21,697 nt of DNA, taken from assembly GCA_944389685.1 (NCBI GenBank), contig CALXNF010000062.1:1-21697 (forward strand). The letters run 5' to 3'. This document shows, one piece after another, positions 15,474-21,074 of the stretch. Made by a program: the position numbers and the translations under genes. The stretch comes from an uncultured Alphaproteobacteria bacterium (GTDB taxonomy: Bacteria; Pseudomonadota; Alphaproteobacteria; Rs-D84). Under the pieces are notes generated by a model. That model did no database searches, was not told the origin of the DNA, and worked only from the letters and a program-made list of their open reading frames with translations. The stretch's first letter is position 1. Each line of letters opens with the position of its first letter.

Positions 15474-15511
15474 ATATTAAGTTAAAAATTACTGGAAATC
15501 AAGTAATTTTT
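15474..15511 (-). promoter_or_regulatory. rpmG promoter with embedded 10-bp inverted repeat
   Basis: TTGATT (15502-15497) and TAATAT (15479-15474) are 17 bases apart on the minus strand. A perfect inverted repeat, AAAAATTACT (15484-15493) and AGTAATTTTT (15502-15511), brackets the -35 and fills most of the spacer; its 8-base centre holds the -35. This could be an operator or an AT-rich cruciform. Confidence 0.5.
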
Positions 15512-15569
15512 ATCGTAATATACAAGTCACACTTTGTAGAACAGTGTTTTTCTTTAAGAAGTTATACTT

Positions 15570-15585
15570 AATGCGGGTATGGCGA
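15570..15585 (+). repeat. Copied 5' end of tRNA-Leu
   Basis: AATGCGGGTATGGCGA is repeated exactly at 15637-15652, which covers three bases of flank and the first 13 bases of the tRNA. The similarity extends upstream (10 of 13 bases). After the copy, the sequence 15586-15636 is unrelated to the tRNA body and rich in GAAG/AAGC repeats. A TATACT -10-like box at 15563-15568 could start transcription inside the copy. Confidence 0.7.
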
Positions 15586-15639
15586 CTACGAAGCAAAGCG
15601 AAGTGCCGCCACGATGCAAGCTAAAGCGTTGTACAAAAT

Positions 15640-15724
15640 GCGGGTATGGCGAAACTGGTAGACGCGCTGGATTTAGGTTCCAGTGGGGCAACCCATCAGA
15701 GTTCAAATCTCTGTACCCGCACCA
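15640..15724 (+). tRNA. tRNA-Leu (anticodon UAG)
   Basis: Full cloverleaf: acceptor stem GCGGGTA/TACCCGC, D stem GCG/CGC, anticodon stem CTGGA/TCCAG with loop TTTAGGT (anticodon TAG at 15674-15676), long class II variable arm TGGG-GCAA-CCCA, T stem CAGAG/CTCTG with loop TTCAAAT, discriminator A and encoded CCA. Reads CUN leucine codons. It is preceded by a duplicated piece of its own 5' end and converges on the LptM-like gene 13 bases away. Confidence 0.98.
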
Positions 15725-15737
15725 TTATTCAAATGCT

Positions 15738-15857
15738 TTAATATACCGGATAACTACGTGGAAAAGATGCATCGGGTCTTTGTAATTCTGATTTTACGCC
15801 GCAGGCGGTCACAGCAAATATTGAAATAAATAAAATTCCTAAAAATATTTTTCTCAT
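15738..15857 (-). CDS. lptM: Small LptM-like (YifL-type) lipoprotein
   Basis: A 39-residue protein read by eye: MRKIFLGILFISIFAVTAC is a lipoprotein signal peptide with lipobox VTAC, followed by GVKSELQRPDASFPRSYPVY. The mature start C-G-x-K-x-x-L-x-x-P matches the LptM/YifL family (canonical CGxKGPLxxP), small lipoproteins that stabilise oxidative folding of the LptD-LptE translocon in E. coli. Only the GP pair is changed, to SE. There is no Shine-Dalgarno; a near-consensus promoter has its -10 ending six bases before ATG, so the mRNA is probably leaderless. In other proteobacteria the gene often precedes lysA; here it stands alone, divergent from oleate hydratase. Expression is likely real; the family name is a good but not certain match. 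Confidence 0.75.
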   Translation of the reverse strand: MRKIFLGILFISIFAVTACGVKSELQRPDASFPRSYPVY

Positions 15858-15863
15858 AAGTTA

Positions 15864-15893
15864 ATTATAAAACTTTGTAATGTAAAAAGTCAA
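15864..15893 (-). promoter_or_regulatory. Near-consensus promoter of the LptM-like gene
   Basis: TTGACT (15893-15888) and a perfect TATAAT (15869-15864) are spaced by 18 bases. The expected start, about seven bases past the -10, coincides with the A of the ATG at 15857. Confidence 0.85.
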
Positions 15894-15982
15894 ATATTTA
15901 GCAGTTGGAATTCTGTCCTGTTTATTTGTGGGGCGACGGCAGATTACAATCTATGCGTATCATAAATCAAAGGAGAGAGATT

Positions 15983-17755
15983 ATGTATCACAGCAATGGT
16001 AATTACGAAGCGTTTGCAAATCCGCTGCCACCAGCGGATGCAGCGAAGAAGTCAGCTTATATAGTTGGTGGCGGTTTGGCGGGTCTTGCCGCCGCGGTGT
16101 TTATGATTCGTGACGGTAAGATGAAAGGTAATAAGATTCATATATTTGAAGAGTTGCCTTTAGCTGGGGGCAGTATGGACGGAATTTTTAACCCCGCGCG
16201 TGGATATATAATTCGTGGTGGGCGTGAAATGGAAGCTCATTTTGAAACATTGTGGGATTTGTTCCGTTCAATTCCTTCATTAGAAAATCCAGACGTTTCC
16301 GTCTTGGATGAATTTTATTGGTTAAATAAAGCTGATCCAAGTTTTTCACATTGTCGCGCCATAGAAAAACGCGGTAAGCGTATGAAAGATGATGGAAAGC
16401 TGACATTAACCCCAACTGCAATAAGGGAACTGATTGATTTGGCTTTGACTCCAGAAGAAAAGTTGCAAGACGTTCAGATAGACCAAGTATTCACAGAAGA
16501 ATTTTTTGAATCAAATTTCTGGTTGTATTGGGCAACTATGTTTGCGTTTGAAAAATGGTCCAGTGCGATGGAAATGCGCAGGTATATTTTGCGCTTTATT
16601 CATCACGTTGGAAAATTGGCAGATATGTCTGCGTTAAAGTTTACAAAGTATAACCAGTACGAATCTTTGATAACGCCGTTAGTTCGTTGGTTGGAAGAAA
16701 GAGGGGTAAAATTTCATTTTGATACAACAATCACTAACGTAATTGTAGATTGTAAAGCCACCAAGAAAGTTGCAAAAAAAATAGAAATGATAAAATCTGG
16801 GCGCAAAAAAGAAATTAGTTTAACCCCAGATGACTTAGTGTTTATAACCAATGGCTCTATTACAGAAAGTACTACCTATGGTGATAACAATACAGCCGCT
16901 GATACGCGTCATGAACTGGGTGCCAGTTGGCAGTTATGGAAAAATTTAGCTAAACAAAGTAAAGAATTTGGGCGGCCAGAAAAGTTCTGTGAAAATATAC
17001 CCGCAGCAAATTGGGTTATGTCTGCAACCATAACATTGAAAGATGATACAGTTGTTCCTTACATAGAAAAAATATGTAAGAAAAATCCTCATAGTGGGTC
17101 AATAGTCAGCAGTGGGCCTGTGACAATAAAAGATTCTAATTGGTTTTATGGTTTCAGTATATCGCGCCAGCCGCATTTTCGTAGCCAGAAACCAAATGAA
17201 ATAGTCGTTTGGACATATGGATTGCTGTCTGATACGAACGGTAATTATATAAAGAAGAAGATAGTGGATTGTACTGGGGCAGAATTATGCGCAGAATGGT
17301 TATATCATATTGGTGTTCCGGAAAATCAGATAGAAGATATTGCACATAATCGTTCAAATACTGTACCATCTCATATGCCATATATAACGACATACTTTAT
17401 GCCGCGTGCGTTGGGTGACAGACCGTTGGTTGTACCAAAAGGTTCTGTAAATTTAGCGTTTATAGGCAATTATACTGAAACGGAAAGAGATACAGTCTTT
17501 ACAACAGAATATTCTGTTCGTACCGCGATGGAGGCGGTTTATACTTTATTGAATATAGATCGTGGTGTGCCAGAGGTATTTGATTCTTGCTTTGATATTC
17601 GCATGCTGTTGCAGAGTATATATTACTTGAACGACAGAAAAAAACTTCATGAAATAGATGTTCCATGGGTTTTAAAACTGCTGGAAAAGCAGGGCTTGAA
17701 AAAAGTAAAGGGTACGTATTTAGAAGAATTATTAAAGGAAGCGAAGTTAGTTTAA
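15983..17755 (+). CDS. ohyA: Oleate hydratase (myosin-cross-reactive antigen family)
   Basis: FAD-dependent hydratase that adds water across the cis-9 double bond of unsaturated fatty acids, giving 10-hydroxy fatty acids. ATG 15983 is preceded by AGGAG, giving 590 residues, a usual length; the longer frame from 15905 adds an unconserved 26-residue leader. The FAD fold GGGLAG (29-34) is followed by the family signature loop RGGREME (78-84), containing E82, which matches the catalytic glutamate of characterised enzymes. FTKYNQYES and a long C-terminal helical region also fit. No membrane segment is present; such enzymes associate peripherally with membranes. It is monocistronic with a strong terminator; its promoter is not obvious (TACAAT at 15945-15950 is the best -10). 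Codon use looks like its neighbours, so no sign of very recent transfer. Confidence 0.95.
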   Translation: MYHSNGNYEAFANPLPPADAAKKSAYIVGGGLAGLAAAVFMIRDGKMKGNKIHIFEELPLAGGSMDGIFNPARGYIIRGGREMEAHFETLWDLFRSIPSLENPDVSVLDEFYWLNKADPSFSHCRAIEKRGKRMKDDGKLTLTPTAIRELIDLALTPEEKLQDVQIDQVFTEEFFESNFWLYWATMFAFEKWSSAMEMRRYILRFIHHVGKLADMSALKFTKYNQYESLITPLVRWLEERGVKFHFDTTITNVIVDCKATKKVAKKIEMIKSGRKKEISLTPDDLVFITNGSITESTTYGDNNTAADTRHELGASWQLWKNLAKQSKEFGRPEKFCENIPAANWVMSATITLKDDTVVPYIEKICKKNPHSGSIVSSGPVTIKDSNWFYGFSISRQPHFRSQKPNEIVVWTYGLLSDTNGNYIKKKIVDCTGAELCAEWLYHIGVPENQIEDIAHNRSNTVPSHMPYITTYFMPRALGDRPLVVPKGSVNLAFIGNYTETERDTVFTTEYSVRTAMEAVYTLLNIDRGVPEVFDSCFDIRMLLQSIYYLNDRKKLHEIDVPWVLKLLEKQGLKKVKGTYLEELLKEAKLV

Positions 17756-17760
17756 AAATA

Positions 17761-17782
17761 ACCACCCGAAAGGGTGGTTTTT
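17761..17782. terminator. Bidirectional terminator after ohyA
   Basis: ACCACCC-GAAA-GGGTGGT, a 7-bp stem with a GNRA-type loop, flanked by T-rich sequence on both strands. It serves ohyA and the convergent HTH gene, whose stop codon starts within its T tract. Confidence 0.92.
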
Positions 17783-18005
17783 AATGAATAAAGCGCCCGA
17801 ATTCTTCCGGAGATAATTTGGCAAATTCAGCGACTTTAGAAAGAGTGTTTCCCGATGGCCAATGTGGTTTCCCGTATTTTGAAACGCGCTTACTTTTGTT
17901 AAAAGCGGTCGGGTCTAAGCCACAGGCTTTTGCAAGCCCCGAACAGCTTAACCCCATTTGTGTAGCAATTTTATCAATTGCCGCCCAAATATGACTGTGT
18001 GTCAT
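17781..18005 (-). CDS. Stand-alone helix-turn-helix regulator, N-terminal-domain-like of S24-type regulators
   Basis: A 74-residue DNA-binding domain: MTHSHIWAAIDKIATQMGLS, then SGLAKACGLDPTAFNKSKR as the probable helix-turn-helix, then WPSGNTLSKVAEFAKLSPEEF. This sequence style (IWxAIDxxA...GLSxSGLAxxxGLDPTxFNKSKR...WPS) is known from alphaproteobacterial regulators that carry a C-terminal LexA-like S24 domain. Here the protein ends right after the HTH with a normal stop, so the S24 part is absent. GGAGAGAG lies just before ATG 18005. A 7-bp dyad at 18026-18050 lies within 50 bases of the start and could be an autoregulatory operator. Target genes unknown. Confidence 0.85.
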   Translation of the reverse strand: MTHSHIWAAIDKIATQMGLSCSGLAKACGLDPTAFNKSKRVSKYGKPHWPSGNTLSKVAEFAKLSPEEFGRFIH

Positions 18006-18025
18006 TGTTCTCTCTCCATTTTTTA

Positions 18026-18050
18026 ATATCTAAGGTTGTGTTCTAGATAT
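18026..18050. promoter_or_regulatory. Dyad, candidate operator of the HTH gene
   Basis: ATATCTA (18026-18032) and TAGATAT (18044-18050) form a perfect 7-bp inverted repeat with an 11-base spacer, centres 18 bp apart, 20 bases upstream of the HTH gene's start codon. Confidence 0.4.
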
Positions 18051-18177
18051 AGTTGAATTATGAATATATTTCTAATAAAAGTACAGAAGTAAAAATTCCT
18101 ATGCTATGGACGTTTTTATAATTACAACGTTTAGCTATACAAACAAAGAAATAAAATTCCGTTTTTGATAAAAATAT

Positions 18178-18201
18178 TAAAAAACCACCTGTTTGGGTGG
18201 T
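18178..18201 (-). terminator. Terminator of the 18223-18555 gene
   Basis: On the minus strand ACCACC-CAAACA-GGTGGT is followed by six T residues. It lies 22 bases past the stop at 18223. Confidence 0.88.
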
Positions 18202-18222
18202 ATAAATATATATGATAATATA

Positions 18223-18555
18223 TTAATGCTCGATGCCATATCGTGATGTAAGCTTTTTTGCTGTTACAACTTTGCTTTTTAATTTCTTCATATTTGATAT
18301 TTTATAAGGATTGAAAGATTCTATGATAAAAGCACCGTAATCGCTGTTTTCTATTGTTTTTATAAAAGATTCTGTCAGTTTGTTTAAATCTTTTTGTAGT
18401 TTTGTTTTTATGGTTGTATCCGTCATCTTATCAGACAATTCTGATAATTTTAATAGTGCGGAATAATATTGTTCTATTAATTTATCTTGTCCTGTTACTT
18501 TATGTACGGTGTTTCTTAACTTTATTCGTGCATTTTTGAATTTTTCTGCCGGCAT
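18223..18555 (-). CDS. Hypothetical helical basic protein
   Basis: Not recognised. The 110-residue protein is Lys-rich and mostly helical, with a likely amphipathic or coiled-coil middle (about 20-75) and a basic C-terminal end (MKKLKSKVVTAKKLTSR). No cysteine, signal peptide or membrane segment is present. Expression signals are good: an extended -10 promoter, AGAGG five bases before ATG 18555, and a terminator after the stop. It lies between two other small accessory genes. Nucleic-acid or acidic-protein binding is conceivable from charge only. Confidence 0.75.
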   Translation of the reverse strand: MPAEKFKNARIKLRNTVHKVTGQDKLIEQYYSALLKLSELSDKMTDTTIKTKLQKDLNKLTESFIKTIENSDYGAFIIESFNPYKISNMKKLKSKVVTAKKLTSRYGIEH

Positions 18556-18578
18556 TTTTACCTCTTATATTTAATCAT

Positions 18579-18587
18579 ATTATAGCA
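18579..18587 (-). promoter_or_regulatory. Extended -10 promoter of the 18555 gene
   Basis: TGCTATAAT on the minus strand is a perfect TGnTATAAT; no good -35 is present. Initiation near 18572 leaves a leader of about 17 bases containing AGAGG. Confidence 0.72.
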
Positions 18588-18714
18588 AAAATTTATAGCA
18601 TTTTGTATTAATATTTTATAAAAGATATAGTTTTTTATTGCTAGTTAAAATAATTTGTTCTGCAATCAAAATCAAATTGTGCAATTCTCGGACTAGTAAT
18701 ATGCTTTTTAAGCA

Positions 18715-18743
18715 TTGAAAACATGTAGGTATTAATATAGAAT
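18715..18743 (+). promoter_or_regulatory. Promoter of the 18769 gene
   Basis: TTGAAA (18715-18720) and TAGAAT (18738-18743) are spaced by 17 bases, each one mismatch from consensus. The ATG at 18742 falls inside the -10, so translation must start at 18769, where AAGGGG (18755-18760) supplies the ribosome binding site. Confidence 0.78.
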
Positions 18744-18768
18744 GAGATATAAACAAGGGGTTTATAAC

Positions 18769-19542
18769 ATGTATTTAAAATGGCAAAGAAAGAATTTTGA
18801 AGATGATATAGATTTCATTTTATTTCATCAGCAAGATGATATTCCTGCTTGGTGGCGTAAGCCTTTGTTTAAACAATATCCAGAGCTAAATTACGAATAT
18901 TGCTATAAACTTACTCAACAAGACAGATTTGAGTATATCAGAAAGAAAATGTCTGAAATTGCTGAAAACAGGAAGACAGAAATAGATTCTGCTGTGAAAA
19001 AGTTTGAACAGAATTGGTCAGCTATATCAGATAGAATAAACGATATTTATACTGCGGTATTCTGTGAAAATTGCGAAATTATTTTGAATGATATGCAAGC
19101 GTTGGTAGGATTGAATCCGGTATGTCCGCGTAATTTAAGTGAAAATAGTTTTTCGGTTTATTATAAGGATTCTGATAGGGACGTAATAGAAACAGTATTA
19201 CATGAAATAACGCATTTTGTATGGTTTTATTTCTGGCAGAAATATTTTAACGATGATTATGAAGAATATGACCATCCTCATTTAAAATGGCTTGTATCAG
19301 AAATAGTCGTTGAAACTATAATTAGAAATTCTGAACTTATAGATTTAATTTCATCTGATACGAAATATATAGCATATAGTTATTTTTATGGTATGGGAAT
19401 AAACGGTGAACAATTATTTGATACTATGAAGAAGTTGTTTATGAAACGTAAAAATATGAAAGATTTTATGTTAAGTTCTTATAAGTATTGTAAAGAAAAC
19501 GAAAAAGAATTACGCGAAAAAATACAAGCTGCAGAAAATTAA
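18769..19542 (+). CDS. HExxH-containing protein, putative zinc metallopeptidase
   Basis: A 257-residue protein without signal peptide. The N-terminal half is Trp/Tyr-rich and helical (WQRKNFEDDIDF, PAWWRKPLF). The core motif is VLHEITHF: H145, E146, H149, a classic HExxH zinc site. About 29 residues later, WLVSEIVVE provides E178 or E182 as a possible third ligand, a gluzincin-like arrangement. The final 60 residues are helical and charged. I cannot name the family. Start chosen from the promoter and AAGGGG, which exclude the upstream ATG at 18742. It stands alone; no clean terminator follows, only a degenerate hairpin. It could be an intracellular protease or a domain-related effector; peptidase activity is inferred from the motif. 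Confidence 0.8.
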   Translation: MYLKWQRKNFEDDIDFILFHQQDDIPAWWRKPLFKQYPELNYEYCYKLTQQDRFEYIRKKMSEIAENRKTEIDSAVKKFEQNWSAISDRINDIYTAVFCENCEIILNDMQALVGLNPVCPRNLSENSFSVYYKDSDRDVIETVLHEITHFVWFYFWQKYFNDDYEEYDHPHLKWLVSEIVVETIIRNSELIDLISSDTKYIAYSYFYGMGINGEQLFDTMKKLFMKRKNMKDFMLSSYKYCKENEKELREKIQAAEN

Positions 19543-19611
19543 AAAAACCCGCCCAAAAGATGGGATTATTGTTTTGGTAGACCTTGCGTGTTGAATTTTT
19601 AACGGATAAAG

Positions 19612-19640
19612 TTGACAAATGCGTTTAGTTGTCCTATAAT
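19612..19640 (+). promoter_or_regulatory. Perfect sigma-70 consensus promoter with internal inverted repeat
   Basis: TTGACA (19612-19617), 17-base spacer, TATAAT (19635-19640): 12 of 12 consensus bases. GACAA (19614-19618) and TTGTC (19629-19633) form an inverted repeat across the spacer, a plausible repressor site that would keep so strong a promoter in check. Confidence 0.92.
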
Positions 19641-19667
19641 AAATAGTAAAATAAAAGGTTAGAACAA

Positions 19668-20438
19668 ATGAGTTTAAACAGTAAACCGATAAGTGTTTCT
19701 TTTAAAGACGTTGTTATCAGCGCCATTTCGTTAGAGCAGTATGAAAAGGATATATCAAAACTGCCCGCTGGTTTTGTTGATTTGATGGGGAATAATGTCA
19801 TTATTTATCGTTATTTTATACCAAGTAATGTCAGCAAAGATAACAAGGTTGCCCAACAGATTGCATATTTCAATGCACATCGTGCACAGTATATTGCTTA
19901 TTATAAAAGATTGTGCCAGAACTATGACGCATTGCCGGTAAAATTGGTTGGGGCAAATCCTTATTCTAACATTCTGTTAAAGTATGTTGCAGAAGTGTCT
20001 GCGATTGCAGAAGGGTTCTTGGTTGGAAATGCAAATCCAAGTAAATCAGATGTTCTGAACGCAGTTTTAAAATCTGCCAAGGTTCTGGAAAGGAAAAGAG
20101 ATGTGTTTGCAAAAGAACATATGTCTTTGGATTTGACTGGTGCAGCATTAGGTGCGCATACTGGCAATGTTAAACCTTTATACGATGACAACTTCAAGAA
20201 ATTATGCAGACAGTTTTTGACTTTTGGTAATGTTTGCTTGTTGGATTTGGATAAAAACAGCGAGCCGGCGAAACAGGTCCGAAAACTGTTTGTTGATTCA
20301 CAGAAGTATTATGAAAATCGTTTTGCGAATAATGCACAAAACGGGGCAAAGCAAATCAAAGTACAAGAGAAGCGGTTAAATGTTAATCCAGTCGTTTTGA
20401 AGGTTGCACAAAATCGCAAAAAAGTATCTCAGCATTAA
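19668..20438 (+). CDS. Hypothetical protein under a consensus promoter
   Basis: I do not recognise this 256-residue protein. It begins with a short beta-like segment (SLNSKPISVSFKDVVISAI), then is mainly helical, Lys/Asn/Ala-rich and basic at the C-terminus (KQIKVQEKRLNVNPVV... NRKKVSQH). No signal peptide, membrane helix or catalytic motif stands out; three cysteines are scattered. AAAGG is nine bases before ATG 19668. The perfect promoter suggests high or switchable expression. It is monocistronic, ending at a strong bidirectional terminator. A structural or nucleic-acid-binding role would fit the basic tail but is speculative. Confidence 0.8.
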   Translation: MSLNSKPISVSFKDVVISAISLEQYEKDISKLPAGFVDLMGNNVIIYRYFIPSNVSKDNKVAQQIAYFNAHRAQYIAYYKRLCQNYDALPVKLVGANPYSNILLKYVAEVSAIAEGFLVGNANPSKSDVLNAVLKSAKVLERKRDVFAKEHMSLDLTGAALGAHTGNVKPLYDDNFKKLCRQFLTFGNVCLLDLDKNSEPAKQVRKLFVDSQKYYENRFANNAQNGAKQIKVQEKRLNVNPVVLKVAQNRKKVSQH

Positions 20439-20440
20439 AA

Positions 20441-20466
20441 AACTCCGCCCGTTTGGGCGGTTTTTA
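20441..20466. terminator. Bidirectional terminator between convergent genes
   Basis: CCGCCC-GTTT-GGGCGG stem with T tract on the plus strand and a T6 tract on the minus strand. The stop codon of the minus-strand acetyltransferase (20466-20464) is inside it. Confidence 0.92.
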
Positions 20467-21042
20467 TTTTTTGTATTCTGATTTAAGTTTTGACCAGAAC
20501 ATAACGTCATATACTTTATTATCTGGATATACACCACCCTGACGAGAAATACCATCAAGATGAAAACCGGACGATTTAATAGATTTTGCAGAGCGGGCAT
20601 TATCGGTACTGCATTGGCGGGTTATTCTGTTGGCACCCAAAACTTTAAAAGCAATTTCTTCTGTTTTATCGGACGACTCTTTGGCAAAGCCGTTGCCCCA
20701 TGCAGAACGTATTAACCATACGATAGACATTTGAAGTGTTTTTGTGGCATCGTCAAAGAAATGAAATCTGCGATACCCGATAAGTTTATTATTATAAAAT
20801 ATATAATAATTTGCACCGTTTGATTTAGAATATTCGTCTTCTTGTTGCATTTCCTTTAACATCTCTTTTGATGTTTTAGGTACGGCATTTTTTGCAATTG
20901 GGTTAAAATAAAAATCGTCAGGATTTTCATTTTTTACAGCATTGAAAACCAATTTCGCATTTTCTGGTGTAGTGTCCAATTGCCTCATTTCTAGGCGTTT
21001 AGTTTTTATAACTTTCGGTAATTTTTTAATTGGATTTATCAT
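20464..21042 (-). CDS. GNAT family N-acetyltransferase (RimJ/RimL-like)
   Basis: A 192-residue acetyl-CoA-dependent acetyltransferase. The opening TKRLEMRQLD is typical of RimJ/RimL-type members, and motif A with the acetyl-CoA pyrophosphate loop is at SIVWLIRSAWGNGFAKES, followed by the helix EIAFKVLGANRITRQC and the NARSAKSIKSSGF segment that usually positions the catalytic region. The loop W-G-N-G-F-A fits the Q/R-x-x-G-x-G/A pattern loosely. The substrate (ribosomal protein N-terminus, antibiotic, polyamine or other) cannot be read. A weak AGAG precedes ATG 21042. It starts 32 bases after the S41 peptidase gene on the same strand and may be co-transcribed. Confidence 0.88.
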   Translation of the reverse strand: MINPIKKLPKVIKTKRLEMRQLDTTPENAKLVFNAVKNENPDDFYFNPIAKNAVPKTSKEMLKEMQQEDEYSKSNGANYYIFYNNKLIGYRRFHFFDDATKTLQMSIVWLIRSAWGNGFAKESSDKTEEIAFKVLGANRITRQCSTDNARSAKSIKSSGFHLDGISRQGGVYPDNKVYDVMFWSKLKSEYKK

Positions 21043-21074
21043 AATTCTATCTCTATATATAAATATTATTGTTT

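Noticed and set aside
15579..15785. 68-codon plus-strand open frame over the tRNA
   Set aside because: It runs through the tRNA-Leu gene and across the LptM-like gene's 3' end; its residues are simply the translated tRNA.
15905..15982. 26-residue N-terminal extension of oleate hydratase
   Set aside because: AGGAG sits directly before ATG 15983 and the extension is not similar to the family.
19547..19577. Terminator after the HExxH gene
   Set aside because: CCAAAA/TTTTGG can pair around a 13-base loop, but no T tract follows on the plus strand and the GC arm CCCGCCC has no partner; at best a decayed terminator.
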